Shown here: positions 10,196 to 19,244 of the stretch, in pieces
Layout: the number at the start of each line of letters is the position of its first letter
Position numbering within the stretch: the stretch's first letter is position 1
Source of the DNA: Bacteroidales bacterium
GTDB lineage: Bacteria; Bacteroidota; Bacteroidia; Bacteroidales; UBA10428
NCBI GenBank assembly: GCA_016928305.1
Contig: JAFGKY010000047.1
Location: forward strand, 1-40,048
Reading direction: 5' to 3'
Length of the DNA: 40,048 bases
Position numbers and translations under genes: made by a program
The notes under the pieces: generated by a model
Seen by the model: only the letters and a program-made list of their open reading frames with translations
Databases searched by the model: none
Told to the model about the DNA's origin: nothing

Positions 10196-10262
10196 ATGAA
10201 TAGGTTCACAGGATTATGAGATACCCTTTGCCAGAATTTCCTTTACATTGCAATTGTTGATC

Positions 10263-10294
10263 CAAAAATAGAGGATATTTTAAAAGATTCCAAA
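10263..10294 (-). promoter_or_regulatory. Consensus Bacteroidota promoter of metH
   Basis: On the minus strand, TTTG (10294-10291) is followed after exactly 20 nt by TATTTTTG (10270-10263), matching the primary sigma factor consensus TTTG-N19-21-TAnnTTTG. Transcription would start near 10256, giving a leader of about 60 nt. I see no B12 or SAM riboswitch fold in that short leader. Confidence 0.75.
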
Positions 10295-10421
10295 CTTACA
10301 ATCTGGTTTGGAATTCAGGATCTACGGGAATAACCTATCGGATGCTTTTCAAGAACCCATACCGGCAGGTTTTGATTCGATATATACCTTCCGCTATCTG
10401 TAGATTGGTAAGTGCCTGTGA

Positions 10422-12329
10422 TTATGCTAACAATACCTGCAATGCCTTAATGTTTTGTTCGTTATGGATGTTCTTTCCTTGGGCAGTATACATATACTGT
10501 ATCCTGTCTGTGTAAAACTCATTTATTTTTGGCCGGACCATTTTCATCAGGCTGTTTATCTGTTTGTTTTCTTCAGTGAATCCCTCGGTTATCAAAGCGA
10601 AGGTTGAAGGCAACCAGCGGTGGGGAAACATACTTTCATACTTTCCTCCTTTTAGGAACGGATCGATCTGATGTTCGATCAGCTGAATGATTTCCCTGCT
10701 GAAATCCGAACTTCCTGCCTGCAGATTGCGTTCAGCCATCCACGATCTGACAGCCTGCACATTGGGATAAATAAGAGCCGTCGTATAAGCATTCTGGTTA
10801 TTGTACAGCATGCACTGCTCAATGAATTTCGATTGCTGTATAAGCGCCTCTTCAATTCCTTCGGGACTGAATTTTTCACCGTCATCGCCGATCAGCAGGC
10901 TCTTAAATCGTCCCAGCACATACAGGAACCCATCTTTATCCATATAGCCCATGTCACCGGTATACAACCAGCCTTCTCTGATGGTTTCAGCAGTGGCTTC
11001 CGGATTCTTCCAGTAACCGGCCATTACGTTATCTCCCCGGATCACAATTTCTCCCTTTTCACCCGTGGGAACCTCTTTTCCGTCATCATCGCATATTTTT
11101 ATTTCCATATGGAGGGCCACCGGTCCTGAAGAACCCATCTTATGTTTTTTGGGATTGTTGGCTGAAATTACCGGTGCTGCCTCTGTAAGACCATATCCCT
11201 GGTACATGGGAATTCCTATGGCATAAAAGAAACGCTGCAGGTCGATATCCAGCAATGCCCCTCCGCCAATGAAAAACTCGAGTCTTCCGCCAAATGCCTG
11301 CCGAACTTTGCTGAACAATATTTTATCAAAGAGCATGTTAAGGGGTTTAAGGAGGATCTTGAGTCCTTTACCCTTATCCCAGCCATTGCCGTTATATACG
11401 TAAGCAATTCCAAGTCCAAGCCGGAACAGGCTTTCTGCCAGTTTCCCTTTATCATGGATGCCTTTTTCAATGTTTTTTCTGAAACTCTTGGCCGTGGTGG
11501 GTACACTCATGAGAAAGTGCGGCCTGATTTCCCTGATGTTGACCGGTATGTTTTTTAAGGTTTCAATACTGGTTTCCCCTAACTGCAGGGAGGCCATGCT
11601 GGAACCACAGGCCATCAGGGTATATATTCCGCATGTATGCGCGAAAGCATGATCCCAGGGCAGGAATAACAATGTTGTCCAGTCGGGGGGGACAGAAAAC
11701 AGTGTCAGTGACTGCTTTATGTTAGCCAGGTAGTTTTTATGGGTCAGGATTATGCCCTTGGGATCCGCAGTGGTACCGGATGTGTAGCAGATATTTGCAT
11801 AATCATCAGGCTCAACGGAATTCCAGCGCTCGGTAAATGCTTTTTCATGCGTGTTCAGGAATTCCTTTCCCGACTGAAGGATATGGCCGAAATAGATCTC
11901 GTGGCTGGCATATGTGTCCTGAGGGTCCAACAGGATAATCTTTTCAACTGCATCAATTTCTTTAAGCAAAGAATGAATCTTTTTCGCCTGGCTTTTTGAA
12001 ACAATGATGAATCTTGCCCCGGAATGCTTTAACCTGAATTTTATTTCCGATGGTTCTGTAAGCTTGATGGACAAAGGGACATCCACTGCTCCAAGATAGA
12101 ACATGCCTATTTCGCTGATTACCCAGTCATTGCGGCCTTCCGCCAAAAGGGCTATACGGTCTCCTTTATTGACGCCAAGTTGTATCAGCCCGGCTGCGAA
12201 CTGATATACTTTCTCTTTGACTTCACCATAGGTGGCACCGGTGTATTTGTTATCCTTTTTCTCGAGCAGGTAAATATTATCCGTGTATTTTTCCACACAG
12301 TCTTCAAAAAATTGAATCAGGGTTTTCAT
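10422..12329 (-). CDS. Long-chain fatty acid--CoA ligase (AMP-binding)
   Basis: A 635-aa member of the adenylate-forming superfamily that activates fatty acids to acyl-CoA with ATP, probably at the membrane. The P-loop-like signature YTSGTTADPKG is at 182-192. YQGYGLTEAAP is the A5 motif, and YTGDMGYMDKDGFLYVLGR carries the ATP-binding Asp and hinge Arg. KFSPEGIEEAL is the usual C-terminal start. The frame extends 7 codons upstream from a TTG at 12350, but the ATG at 12329 (MKTLIQFFED) fits the family better. Together with the Etf/acyl-CoA dehydrogenase operon at 32-38 kb it suggests fatty-acid or acyl-CoA metabolism. Chain-length preference cannot be read from the sequence. Confidence 0.9.
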   Translation of the reverse strand: MKTLIQFFEDCVEKYTDNIYLLEKKDNKYTGATYGEVKEKVYQFAAGLIQLGVNKGDRIALLAEGRNDWVISEIGMFYLGAVDVPLSIKLTEPSEIKFRLKHSGARFIIVSKSQAKKIHSLLKEIDAVEKIILLDPQDTYASHEIYFGHILQSGKEFLNTHEKAFTERWNSVEPDDYANICYTSGTTADPKGIILTHKNYLANIKQSLTLFSVPPDWTTLLFLPWDHAFAHTCGIYTLMACGSSMASLQLGETSIETLKNIPVNIREIRPHFLMSVPTTAKSFRKNIEKGIHDKGKLAESLFRLGLGIAYVYNGNGWDKGKGLKILLKPLNMLFDKILFSKVRQAFGGRLEFFIGGGALLDIDLQRFFYAIGIPMYQGYGLTEAAPVISANNPKKHKMGSSGPVALHMEIKICDDDGKEVPTGEKGEIVIRGDNVMAGYWKNPEATAETIREGWLYTGDMGYMDKDGFLYVLGRFKSLLIGDDGEKFSPEGIEEALIQQSKFIEQCMLYNNQNAYTTALIYPNVQAVRSWMAERNLQAGSSDFSREIIQLIEHQIDPFLKGGKYESMFPHRWLPSTFALITEGFTEENKQINSLMKMVRPKINEFYTDRIQYMYTAQGKNIHNEQNIKALQVLLA

Positions 12330-12468
12330 GTTATTTGAGGTTGAGTTCAATCAACCAAATTAACAAAAAAATCCTGACGAATCGAATGAATGATCAATTT
12401 TGCTTGTGAAGATAAGTATTAAAAAAGAGGAAGGGCTATGAATTTAAGCTGCATCGGTTCCCGTGGAT

Positions 12469-12867
12469 TTAAACATGCGAAGTTACGGGATTCAATAACC
12501 TGTCCATCATGGTAAAAAGCTCAATCAGATTAATGGGTTTTGTGACATAACCGTCACTTCCAGCTTTGATGCATTTTTCATATTCATCATTCATGGCGTT
12601 GGCGGTCTGAACAATAATGGGGAGATGGGGCTTAAATTTTCGGATACGCCTTATTGCCTCCAATCCGTCAAATACAGGCAATTGTAAGTCGGTTAAAACC
12701 AAATCGATATGATTGTATAACCGACAATATTCAACGGCCTGCTGACCATTGATAGCCCATATAATATTGATGTTTGTTCTCCTTGATAAAACCAGTTCAA
12801 TATAACGAAAACTCATTTCATCATCTTCAACCACCAAGACTGTCCGGTTTTTCCAGTTGTATTCCAT
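12469..12867 (-). CDS. Stand-alone response regulator receiver protein
   Basis: A single CheY-like receiver domain with no output domain. Counting from the ATG at 12867 (MEYNWKNRTVLVVEDDE), the acidic pocket is E14-D15-D16, the phospho-acceptor is D60 (LVLTDLQLP), the switch Thr is T88 and the conserved Lys is K110 (TKPI). It is 132 aa long. In-frame ATGs at 12900 and 12921 would add 11 or 18 residues without domain character. The NWKN-TVLVVEDDE opening resembles receivers of Bacteroidota hybrid kinases, so this may be a detached receiver. No histidine kinase is encoded nearby, so the partner must be elsewhere. Confidence 0.85.
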   Translation of the reverse strand: MEYNWKNRTVLVVEDDEMSFRYIELVLSRRTNINIIWAINGQQAVEYCRLYNHIDLVLTDLQLPVFDGLEAIRRIRKFKPHLPIIVQTANAMNDEYEKCIKAGSDGYVTKPINLIELFTMMDRLLNPVTSHV

Positions 12868-13130
12868 ACACAAATGCGATTTAAATGTTTTGGTTCTCAT
12901 GTTTATATACGGTTTTACCATACAAGAGGTGAATATTTATTGATGAATGGATCATTTATGCGTTTTAATGAAAAAAAAGGGTGGATTAATTTTTTTCAGG
13001 CAGGGTACGGATCTTAACAAAACTTATTGGTCATTATAAAAAAAAGGCATATGATTTATGAAGGAATATGATTTGGATTATTGTTTACCTGCGCTTTTTT
13101 TCTTAATTTTTTAAGGAAATACAGTGTGTT

Positions 13131-14336
13131 ATGAAACCAGCTTTTGATCCGGCAGAACAAATTCAGAATCTATTGCAGTTTGGCGAATTTGGTGGTGTCA
13201 ATCCATCCATTACCGATAGTTCTACTTTTACCTTTATGGATCCTGTGACCATGAGAGAAACCTTCCTCGGACATATGGAAGGCTGTTTTTTGTATTCCAG
13301 GCATTGGAATCCAAGCAACAAATACCTGGCTGATGCGCTCGCCTCAATGGAAGAAACCGAAAGCGCCTGGATCACGGCATCGGGAATGGCTGCTATAACC
13401 TGCTCAATTCTTCAGCTGTGTAATTCAGGCGATCATTTGATAACAAGTGTGACAACCTATGGCGGAACCTTTGCTTTTTTAGTGAACTACCTGCCCAAGT
13501 TCAATATCTCGGTAAGTTGTGTTAATATTACCGATCTGGACGCTGTGAGAGAAGCTATCCGACCGAATACAAGGCTTATTTACACGGAGACTTTAACCAA
13601 TCCTTTGCTTCAGGTATCGGATATCCCTAAATTGACTGGTATTGCAAAAGAACATGATATTCTGCTCATGGTGGATAATACATTCAGTCCGATGATTTTT
13701 TCGCCGGCCCGATTGGGTGCTGATATTGTTGTTTATAGTCTGACTAAGTTCATCAATGGTAAAAACGACTGTGTTGCAGGGGCTATTTGTGGCACAAAGA
13801 AATTTATTGAAGCGTTATCCAATGTAAATAACGGGACAGCCATGTTATTAGGTCCTGTGCTCGATCCCCTCCGCTCTTCGGGCATACTGAAAAACCTTCA
13901 CACGCTTCACATAAGAATGAAACAGCACAGTCATAATGCCATGTTCATGGCAAATGGACTGAAAGAACTTGGTCTGAAAGTGATTTATCCGGGATTGCCT
14001 TCCCATCCTCAACATGCATTGTTTACTTCGATGATGAATACAGGATACGGGTATGGAGGCATGATGGCTCTGGATGTTGATACAGTCGACAGGGCTTATG
14101 ACCTGATGCGGATGATGCAGGAGGAAGGAGTAGGATACCTGGCGGTCAGTCTGGGTTTTTTTAAGACTTTGTTCAGCAATTCAGGAAAAAGCACTTCGTC
14201 GGAAGTGCCGGAAGAAATTCAACGGAATATGGGACTTTCAGAAGGCTTGGTGCGGTTTTCCATTGGACTTGACAACAACATTGAACGGTCTTTGATGAAA
14301 GTGAAGTATTGTTTGACTAACCTTCATATAATTTGA
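13131..14336 (+). CDS. PLP-dependent Cys/Met metabolism enzyme (methionine gamma-lyase-like)
   Basis: A 401-aa fold-type I PLP enzyme of the cystathionine gamma-synthase/gamma-lyase family. Visible signatures: YSRHWNPS (55-62, cofactor phosphate contact from the neighbouring subunit), TTYGGTFAFL with Y110, VDNTF with D182 (pyridine nitrogen contact), and the Schiff-base lysine K206 in VVYSLTKFINGKNDCVAG. The YGGTFAFL stretch is intermediate: methionine gamma-lyases usually have Cys where the second Gly sits, while the following FAFL is lyase-like. The reaction could be methionine or homocysteine gamma-elimination or a related beta/gamma-replacement; the sequence does not decide. A long AT-rich divergent spacer separates it from the receiver gene. 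Confidence 0.85.
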   Translation: MKPAFDPAEQIQNLLQFGEFGGVNPSITDSSTFTFMDPVTMRETFLGHMEGCFLYSRHWNPSNKYLADALASMEETESAWITASGMAAITCSILQLCNSGDHLITSVTTYGGTFAFLVNYLPKFNISVSCVNITDLDAVREAIRPNTRLIYTETLTNPLLQVSDIPKLTGIAKEHDILLMVDNTFSPMIFSPARLGADIVVYSLTKFINGKNDCVAGAICGTKKFIEALSNVNNGTAMLLGPVLDPLRSSGILKNLHTLHIRMKQHSHNAMFMANGLKELGLKVIYPGLPSHPQHALFTSMMNTGYGYGGMMALDVDTVDRAYDLMRMMQEEGVGYLAVSLGFFKTLFSNSGKSTSSEVPEEIQRNMGLSEGLVRFSIGLDNNIERSLMKVKYCLTNLHII

Positions 14337-14396
14337 TTAAAGAATTGCTCAGCCTGTTTCATTGCATTATCTTTATTTTTATAAAATTATAACCAA

Positions 14397-14927
14397 ATGA
14401 AGAGATTTTTTTTATTTTCGGCAGTTTCAGGTTTGCTTTTGTTTATCTTGTTAGGGTGTGAAGAAATACTGGATAAAATTGGTGTTACAATCAATTCGGA
14501 TTATACCTATATTGATTTTACGGTCAATCCCGATAAGGCGGGCACTTATTCAGAAACGTTTGTGATCATTGAATCTGACCTTGACAGTATCATTGAAGCT
14601 GAAGGCCAGAATATAGGAGAACTTAATTCCGTTAAAATAAAGGATGCATCTGTGAGGGTTGTGGATGAAGAAGGAAACCTTGATCCTTTTGAATCCTTTG
14701 TGCTTACGCTTGAGGCACCAGGCAAGGCTGCTATAAAGGTGGCTGAGGTGACTGCTGTGCCGACAGGCATAACTGAGATTCCTCTTATACAGGAGGAAAC
14801 CGATCTTTCGGATTATTTGAAATCAGATCAATACACTGTCAAGGTTAAAGCTGTACTTGATCAGGATTTGGAAACGCATAGAAATATGCAGGCAAAGGTA
14901 CGATATGAAATAAAAGTTGGGCTGTAG
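14397..14927 (+). CDS. Small lipoprotein of unknown function
   Basis: A 176-aa protein with a clear lipoprotein signal peptide: basic start, hydrophobic core and lipobox LLGC with C21 as the acylated residue. The residues after it (EE) are acidic. In Bacteroidota, acidic residues soon after the lipidated Cys can favour surface export, but this is only suggestive. The mature part is predicted as beta-rich (YTYIDFTVNPDKAGTYSETF, then alternating hydrophobics), like a small immunoglobulin-like or jelly-roll domain. I do not recognise the family. It follows the PLP enzyme by 60 bp and is followed by a strong terminator. Confidence 0.75.
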   Translation: MKRFFLFSAVSGLLLFILLGCEEILDKIGVTINSDYTYIDFTVNPDKAGTYSETFVIIESDLDSIIEAEGQNIGELNSVKIKDASVRVVDEEGNLDPFESFVLTLEAPGKAAIKVAEVTAVPTGITEIPLIQEETDLSDYLKSDQYTVKVKAVLDQDLETHRNMQAKVRYEIKVGL

Positions 14928-14959
14928 GCAACAATTTTGTACCTTCATTTGCAATTTTT

Positions 14960-14986
14960 CCCGGTGGCATGCCACCGGGTTTTTTA
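14960..14986 (+). terminator. Intrinsic terminator after the small lipoprotein gene
   Basis: A perfect 20-bp palindrome (arms CCCGGTGGCA/TGCCACCGGG, 14960-14979) followed by a run of six T. It lies 33 bp after the stop codon of the lipoprotein gene. Confidence 0.9.
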
Positions 14987-15076
14987 TTCGTGTAACTTTC
15001 GGATCGTGTACATTTCCTGGTTTGACCATGAAGAATGAACGAATTTTTTATACGGATGGTTGAACATAAGATACAC

Positions 15077-15084
15077 TAGGTTTG
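15077..15084 (+). promoter_or_regulatory. Possible -7 element (TAGGTTTG)
   Basis: It matches TAnnTTTG and lies 31 bp before the ATG of the thioredoxin-like gene. No -33 TTTG is found at the right distance. Confidence 0.4.
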
Positions 15085-15115
15085 TTTTATTTAAAATCAT
15101 CCAATATAATCATCC

Positions 15116-15697
15116 ATGCCATTTACATTGCAACCCGGAGAAATAGCCAGCGATTTCAGACTTCCTGCAACAGACGGAAAAACATACAGCCTGGCTGATT
15201 TTAATGACCATCCTTACCTGGTTATCTTTTTTACCTGCAATCATTGTCCTTATGTGCTTGGGTCGGATGAGACTACGCGTGAAACTGCTTTGCGGTATTC
15301 GGACAAAGGGGTGAAATTTGTTGCCATCAATTCAAACAGTGCTCGTACATATGCTGAAGATGATTTTCCTCACATGGTACAGCGCATGAACGAGAAAAAG
15401 TTTCCCTGGTTATACCTGTATGATGAATTGCAGGAAATAGCATTGGCATATGGGGCATTGCGTACGCCTCATTTTTTTGTTTTTGATGAAAACCGTAAGC
15501 TGGTCTATACAGGTCGCGGGGTTGACAGTCCGAGGGACGTTACCAGAATAAAAATCAATAACCTCGACATTGTCCTTGATGAGCTGACTTCCGGAAAGAA
15601 AGTAAGCGTTCCCATAACCAATCCAATAGGCTGCAATATTAAGTGGGAAGGTAAAGATAAACACTGGATGCCGCCTGAAGCATGCGATCTTGTATAG
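15116..15697 (+). CDS. Thioredoxin-like (AhpC/TSA-type) protein
   Basis: A 193-aa cytosolic thioredoxin-fold protein with no signal peptide. The start [26 protein letters not shown] is the usual AhpC/TSA opening, and the redox motif is T-C41-N-H-C44-P, a CxxC rather than the single peroxidatic Cys of typical peroxiredoxins. [22 protein letters not shown] supplies the conserved cis-Pro loop. The C-terminal tail ([17 protein letters not shown]) is characteristic of a widespread thioredoxin-like family of unknown substrate. A role in thiol redox or peroxide handling is inferred. It appears to be a single-gene unit between a terminator upstream and a 297-bp spacer downstream. Confidence 0.88.
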   Translation: MPFTLQPGEIASDFRLPATDGKTYSLADFNDHPYLVIFFTCNHCPYVLGSDETTRETALRYSDKGVKFVAINSNSARTYAEDDFPHMVQRMNEKKFPWLYLYDELQEIALAYGALRTPHFFVFDENRKLVYTGRGVDSPRDVTRIKINNLDIVLDELTSGKKVSVPITNPIGCNIKWEGKDKHWMPPEACDLV

Positions 15698-15994
15698 AAA
15701 AAGAGGTGAAAGGTCAGGATTCAACGTTAAAGAGTGAGGGCGGTTAAAGAATGGATGATGGAATCATCTGGATGGCTGCTTGAATGCTGAACCTAAACGA
15801 TGAACTTACCGGATCATTGTTCATTTCTGTTTTGTTCAAAAACAGTAAGAAAAACTTATTAACAAGTTGTTATGGCTTTCATTGCAGCCTTTTTTCCCTG
15901 GATCCGGTGTTATTAACATAAAGGGATGTTATGAATGAAGGTCTTTTCTTATCTTAGCTTAAATAATGAATAGCTAACCCTATTATTGAATACA

Positions 15995-16453
15995 ATGAAA
16001 AAAATTGTCATCGTATCACTGGTCATTATGCTGGCAATGCCATCATGCAAGTTCATAAAAACGAAGATCCTGCAAAAGAAGGTAGATACTCTTTCAACCG
16101 TTGTTGACACTCTCAGCCAGGCCGAACGGATTGATTCCTCGATATACCAGGAAATGATAAGTGATGCGCAGCAGGAGCCGCAAATCCCGGACAATTATCA
16201 GCAAACTCAAACCATGCCTGCATCAGATGCTCAATTTTATATGATAGTTGGCTGTTTTCAGGTTCCTGAGAATGCCAGCAGATATGCTGAGAAAATCAGA
16301 GGCATGGGTTATGAAGGAGAGATCGTATCCGGTTATGGAAGTTATCAGATGGTGAGTGCCCGGTCGTATAATAATTTCAGAACCAGTATAGCAGACATCG
16401 ATCAATTCAGGGCCGATGTGACACCCAATGCCTGGGTGTATGTAAAGAAATGA
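15995..16453 (+). CDS. SPOR domain-containing lipoprotein
   Basis: A 152-aa exported protein. The N-terminus (MKKIVIVSLVIMLAMPSC) is a lipoprotein-like signal with C18 as the probable acylation site. The middle is a short linker rich in Q, D and S (about 30-78), and the C-terminal 70 residues (from FYMIVGCFQVPENASRYAEKI to WVYVKK) form a SPOR domain, which binds glycan strands lacking stem peptides, typically at the division septum. A TTG 9 nt upstream keeps the frame open, but the ATG at 15995 is the sensible start. No partner genes for division are adjacent. Confidence 0.85.
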   Translation: MKKIVIVSLVIMLAMPSCKFIKTKILQKKVDTLSTVVDTLSQAERIDSSIYQEMISDAQQEPQIPDNYQQTQTMPASDAQFYMIVGCFQVPENASRYAEKIRGMGYEGEIVSGYGSYQMVSARSYNNFRTSIADIDQFRADVTPNAWVYVKK

Positions 16454-16484
16454 GCGATACCGGTTTGCCGGTATCGCTTGTTTT
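16453..16484 (+). terminator. Hairpin terminator between convergent genes
   Basis: An 11-bp perfect stem (AGCGATACCGG, loop TTTG, CCGGTATCGCT; 16453-16478), followed by TGTTTT. It overlaps the end of the SPOR gene's stop codon and lies next to the end of the convergent phosphofructokinase gene, so it probably stops both. Confidence 0.8.
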
Positions 16485-16486
16485 CA

Positions 16487-17695
16487 TCAGGAGTTACCGG
16501 TCATAATAAAAAGCGGCTGGAACTCAAAGCTTTTATAGTGAGGCCGTAACCGTTCAAGGTTGTAATATCTTTTAACATCCACCACTTTATTGGTACTGGT
16601 AACCACGTCAATCGGAGCGTTGTCATAACGTCCGTTTCTTAATACAACAAGACGACCATGAATACCTTTGAGGATTAAATCAAGGGCCAGATTGCCATAG
16701 GCCATCGGAACAATTGAATCGATGGCATCGGGATCACCTCCCCTTACCAGATAGCCCAGTTGCTGGTAAATGGTATTGATTCTTTTCCCTTTATTATATT
16801 TAGGTGAGAATTCTTTAATTCTATCTGAGATGATTTCACCAATACCTCCCAATTTACCATGACCGTATGCGTCTTTTTCCCCTGAACGGAATACCATTTC
16901 ATTCGATCCGGACATCATTGCCCCTTCTGAAACCAGTACAACAGAATATCTGCTGGGATTCTTCTCTCTGTCCTCTATCAGCAGACGGGTCAGAAGTTCA
17001 GCATCAAATTTGTATTCCGGAATGACACATCGGTTTGCTGCACCTGCCATTGTAGGCAACATAGCGGTAAATCCGGCATATCTTCCGAATACCTCCAGTA
17101 CAAGGATTCTTTCATGTGAACCTGCAGATGTACGGAGTGTATTACACATCTGTATGGTACGGGTTATACAGGTACTAAAACCAATGCAATAATCCGTTCC
17201 GGGAACGTCATTATCCATCGTTTTCGGAATTGCAACCACCTTAATGCCTTCGGCATAAAGCCGTACACCGTAGGTCAGGGTATCGTCACCTCCAATGGGT
17301 ATCAGATAGTCAACGCCAAGGTATTCAAGGTTTTTAATGACCTCATCCGTAAGATCATTCATTTCATTTTTATATTTGTTACGATATTGTTCCGGCACTT
17401 CGGCTTTCGGAACATGACTGGGACGGGTACGGGAAGTATGAATAAAGGTTCCTCCGGTTCTCCCTGCCTTATTTACAAGCTCCTCTGTCAATACAATGTA
17501 TTTGTCGCTGTTATCGGCTTTCTTGTCTCTTACAAATTCGGTTATACCGGCCCATCCTCTTCTCAGACCTATTACCTGGTATCCTTCCCTGAGTGCTCGG
17601 ATGGTAATAGCTCTGATGGCCGGATTTAAACCGGGCACATCCCCGCCACCGGTGAGAATTGCAATGGTCCCCTTTTTGGCTTTTGCTTTAACCAT
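16487..17695 (-). CDS. 6-phosphofructokinase, PPi-type signature (copy 1)
   Basis: A 402-aa phosphofructokinase-family enzyme that makes fructose 1,6-bisphosphate in glycolysis. The start (GTIAILTGGGDVPGLNPAIRA) is the phosphate-donor loop. The donor-determining positions read GGDD (135-138) and PKTMDND (157-163). In the family, Asp at the position of E. coli Gly104 and Lys at that of Gly124 mark pyrophosphate-dependent enzymes, whereas ATP enzymes have Gly at both. I therefore expect PPi use and reversibility, although many databases call such proteins ATP-dependent. The catalytic Asp lies in TMDND. A second, distinct paralogue lies directly upstream, with a terminator between them. Confidence 0.88.
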   Translation of the reverse strand: MVKAKAKKGTIAILTGGGDVPGLNPAIRAITIRALREGYQVIGLRRGWAGITEFVRDKKADNSDKYIVLTEELVNKAGRTGGTFIHTSRTRPSHVPKAEVPEQYRNKYKNEMNDLTDEVIKNLEYLGVDYLIPIGGDDTLTYGVRLYAEGIKVVAIPKTMDNDVPGTDYCIGFSTCITRTIQMCNTLRTSAGSHERILVLEVFGRYAGFTAMLPTMAGAANRCVIPEYKFDAELLTRLLIEDREKNPSRYSVVLVSEGAMMSGSNEMVFRSGEKDAYGHGKLGGIGEIISDRIKEFSPKYNKGKRINTIYQQLGYLVRGGDPDAIDSIVPMAYGNLALDLILKGIHGRLVVLRNGRYDNAPIDVVTSTNKVVDVKRYYNLERLRPHYKSFEFQPLFIMTGNS

Positions 17696-17751
17696 GGTAT
17701 AAGATTTTTGATAAATGACTTTGAATCAATAGCTAAAGATATTAATTTTTG

Positions 17752-17784
17752 GTACAAAAAAAAAGCCCCGCTGCAGGGGCTTTC
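17752..17784 (-). terminator. Intrinsic terminator of the upstream phosphofructokinase gene
   Basis: Read on the minus strand, GAAAGCCCC-TGCAG-CGGGGCTTT is followed by a run of T. It starts a few bp after the stop of the gene at 17788-19005 and separates the two phosphofructokinase genes into different transcription units. Confidence 0.85.
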
Positions 17785-17787
17785 AGG

Positions 17788-19005
17788 TTACCATTCGAGT
17801 ATCTTTTTGAAATCGTATTCCTCGGGGTTAGTAAAGTATTTCTTGGCTGCCTTATAATCGTTACGGTTAATATAATGCAGGTTATTGTCGAATACAAGCT
17901 TTACCCGTTCGGAATGGATATTTACCAGGCGCGGTTTGACCTTACCGTTTTCATCCTCAACGTCTTTCAGATAAAGAGGAGCTACATCACCTTTATGTGT
18001 TTGTATAACCATGCAACCGGTTAATCCTTCCTTGAAGAGTTTGAAAACACCCGTGCCCAGTAATGTAGCATAAGCCAGGTCGTAAGCAATTGGTCGAATA
18101 CAACGAAGTTCATAACCAATTTCATTTGGCCGGCTCCTGACAGAAATGTTGAGTTTTTTTAATTTACGTTGCACCAGTAAGTTAAAAATATGTGCTTTGC
18201 TGACGTTGCCCAATTCAGGGTGACCATGCTCATCATACGTAAAATTAATCCCTGTTCCTTCAATTTCCTCGTCACTCATAAAATGGAAAACGCCTTCGCT
18301 GATGATAGCAGCTCCGTAGTCAATCCCAAGCAACATGCGTTTCACCATGGATGAAATTATCATCCGCGTGATCTTATCAAAGCTGATTTTGGTTTTGTTG
18401 AACATCTCGGGAATGATAATCATGGGGAAATGACACGAAGTGCCAATGCCAAAAGCCAGGTGACCGGCTTCCCGTCCCATGGCTGATACTACAAACCAGT
18501 TTCCGCTGGTGCGTGCATCTTCGTATATGGTGGTGCCAATTTTAACTCCTTCTTCTTTGGCAGAATGATAACCGAAAGTAGGTATTCCTTCCGGCAGGGG
18601 TAAATCATTATCAATCGTCTTAGGAACATGGATATTGGAGACCTTGACCTTGTTTTTCTCAAGGAACTTGCTGAGACGGTTGGCCGTTGAAGCCGTATCG
18701 TCTCCGCCAATCGTGACCAGCAATTTCACGTTATTATTGACGAAGAAATCTACTCTGAATTCTTCGTCCTTGGGCTTATACCGGCTCATTTTCAGCGCTG
18801 AGCCGCCACGGCTGTAAATGCTGTCGGCAAAGGTGAAATCAAGTTTCTCAATATTCGGATGATCGGTAAAAAGTGTCTTGTATCCCTCATGAATACCGAT
18901 CACAGTATAACCGGCGTTTAAAAAGACTTTGGTAGCCGAGCCAATAACCGTGTTGATGCCGGGAGCAGGTCCGCCTGCACAAAGAATAGCTATCGATTCA
19001 TTCAT
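17788..19005 (-). CDS. PPi-type phosphofructokinase (copy 2)
   Basis: A 405-aa phosphofructokinase paralogue, clearly divergent from the neighbouring copy. It opens with IAILCAGGPAPGINTVI and carries GGDDT (100-104) and PKTIDNDLPLPEG (128-140), so the donor-selecting positions are again Asp103 and Lys129, the pyrophosphate-type pair. GREAGHLAFGIG and the long insert around ISEGVFHFMSDEEIEGTG are typical of diphosphate--fructose-6-phosphate 1-phosphotransferases. The reversible reaction could save ATP in glycolysis or run in gluconeogenesis. It has its own terminator, so its expression is probably independent of copy 1. Whether both copies are active, or one is regulatory, cannot be decided here. 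Confidence 0.88.
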   Translation of the reverse strand: MNESIAILCAGGPAPGINTVIGSATKVFLNAGYTVIGIHEGYKTLFTDHPNIEKLDFTFADSIYSRGGSALKMSRYKPKDEEFRVDFFVNNNVKLLVTIGGDDTASTANRLSKFLEKNKVKVSNIHVPKTIDNDLPLPEGIPTFGYHSAKEEGVKIGTTIYEDARTSGNWFVVSAMGREAGHLAFGIGTSCHFPMIIIPEMFNKTKISFDKITRMIISSMVKRMLLGIDYGAAIISEGVFHFMSDEEIEGTGINFTYDEHGHPELGNVSKAHIFNLLVQRKLKKLNISVRSRPNEIGYELRCIRPIAYDLAYATLLGTGVFKLFKEGLTGCMVIQTHKGDVAPLYLKDVEDENGKVKPRLVNIHSERVKLVFDNNLHYINRNDYKAAKKYFTNPEEYDFKKILEW

Positions 19006-19215
19006 AGATATGATTGATTATCATTTAATTAACAACAATAATTGCATTTATATCATAAGGTGAGCAAAGATGCAATTATATTTTTAAAATGGAAATTTTT
19101 GATTGAAAATTATTCCCTGTCATTTGAATCCGGGAATTTCCTGCATAAACGTGTTGAAAAAAGTCAGATTTCTTCATAAAATGTAACTTGTCATAGTGTG
19201 ATAAATTAAAACTCC

Positions 19216-19223
19216 TATATTTG
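19216..19223 (+). promoter_or_regulatory. Possible -7 element (TATATTTG) of the MFS gene
   Basis: A perfect TAnnTTTG octamer 21 bp before the ATG of the transporter. The nearest upstream TTG (19188-19190) is 25 nt away, longer than the usual 19-21. Confidence 0.5.
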
Positions 19224-19244
19224 ATGGCTTAAATTTTATACCAC

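Noticed and set aside
10196..10262. Cobalamin or SAM riboswitch before metH
   Set aside because: The predicted leader is only about 60 nt and shows no B12 box or SAM-type stems; a plain consensus promoter explains the region.
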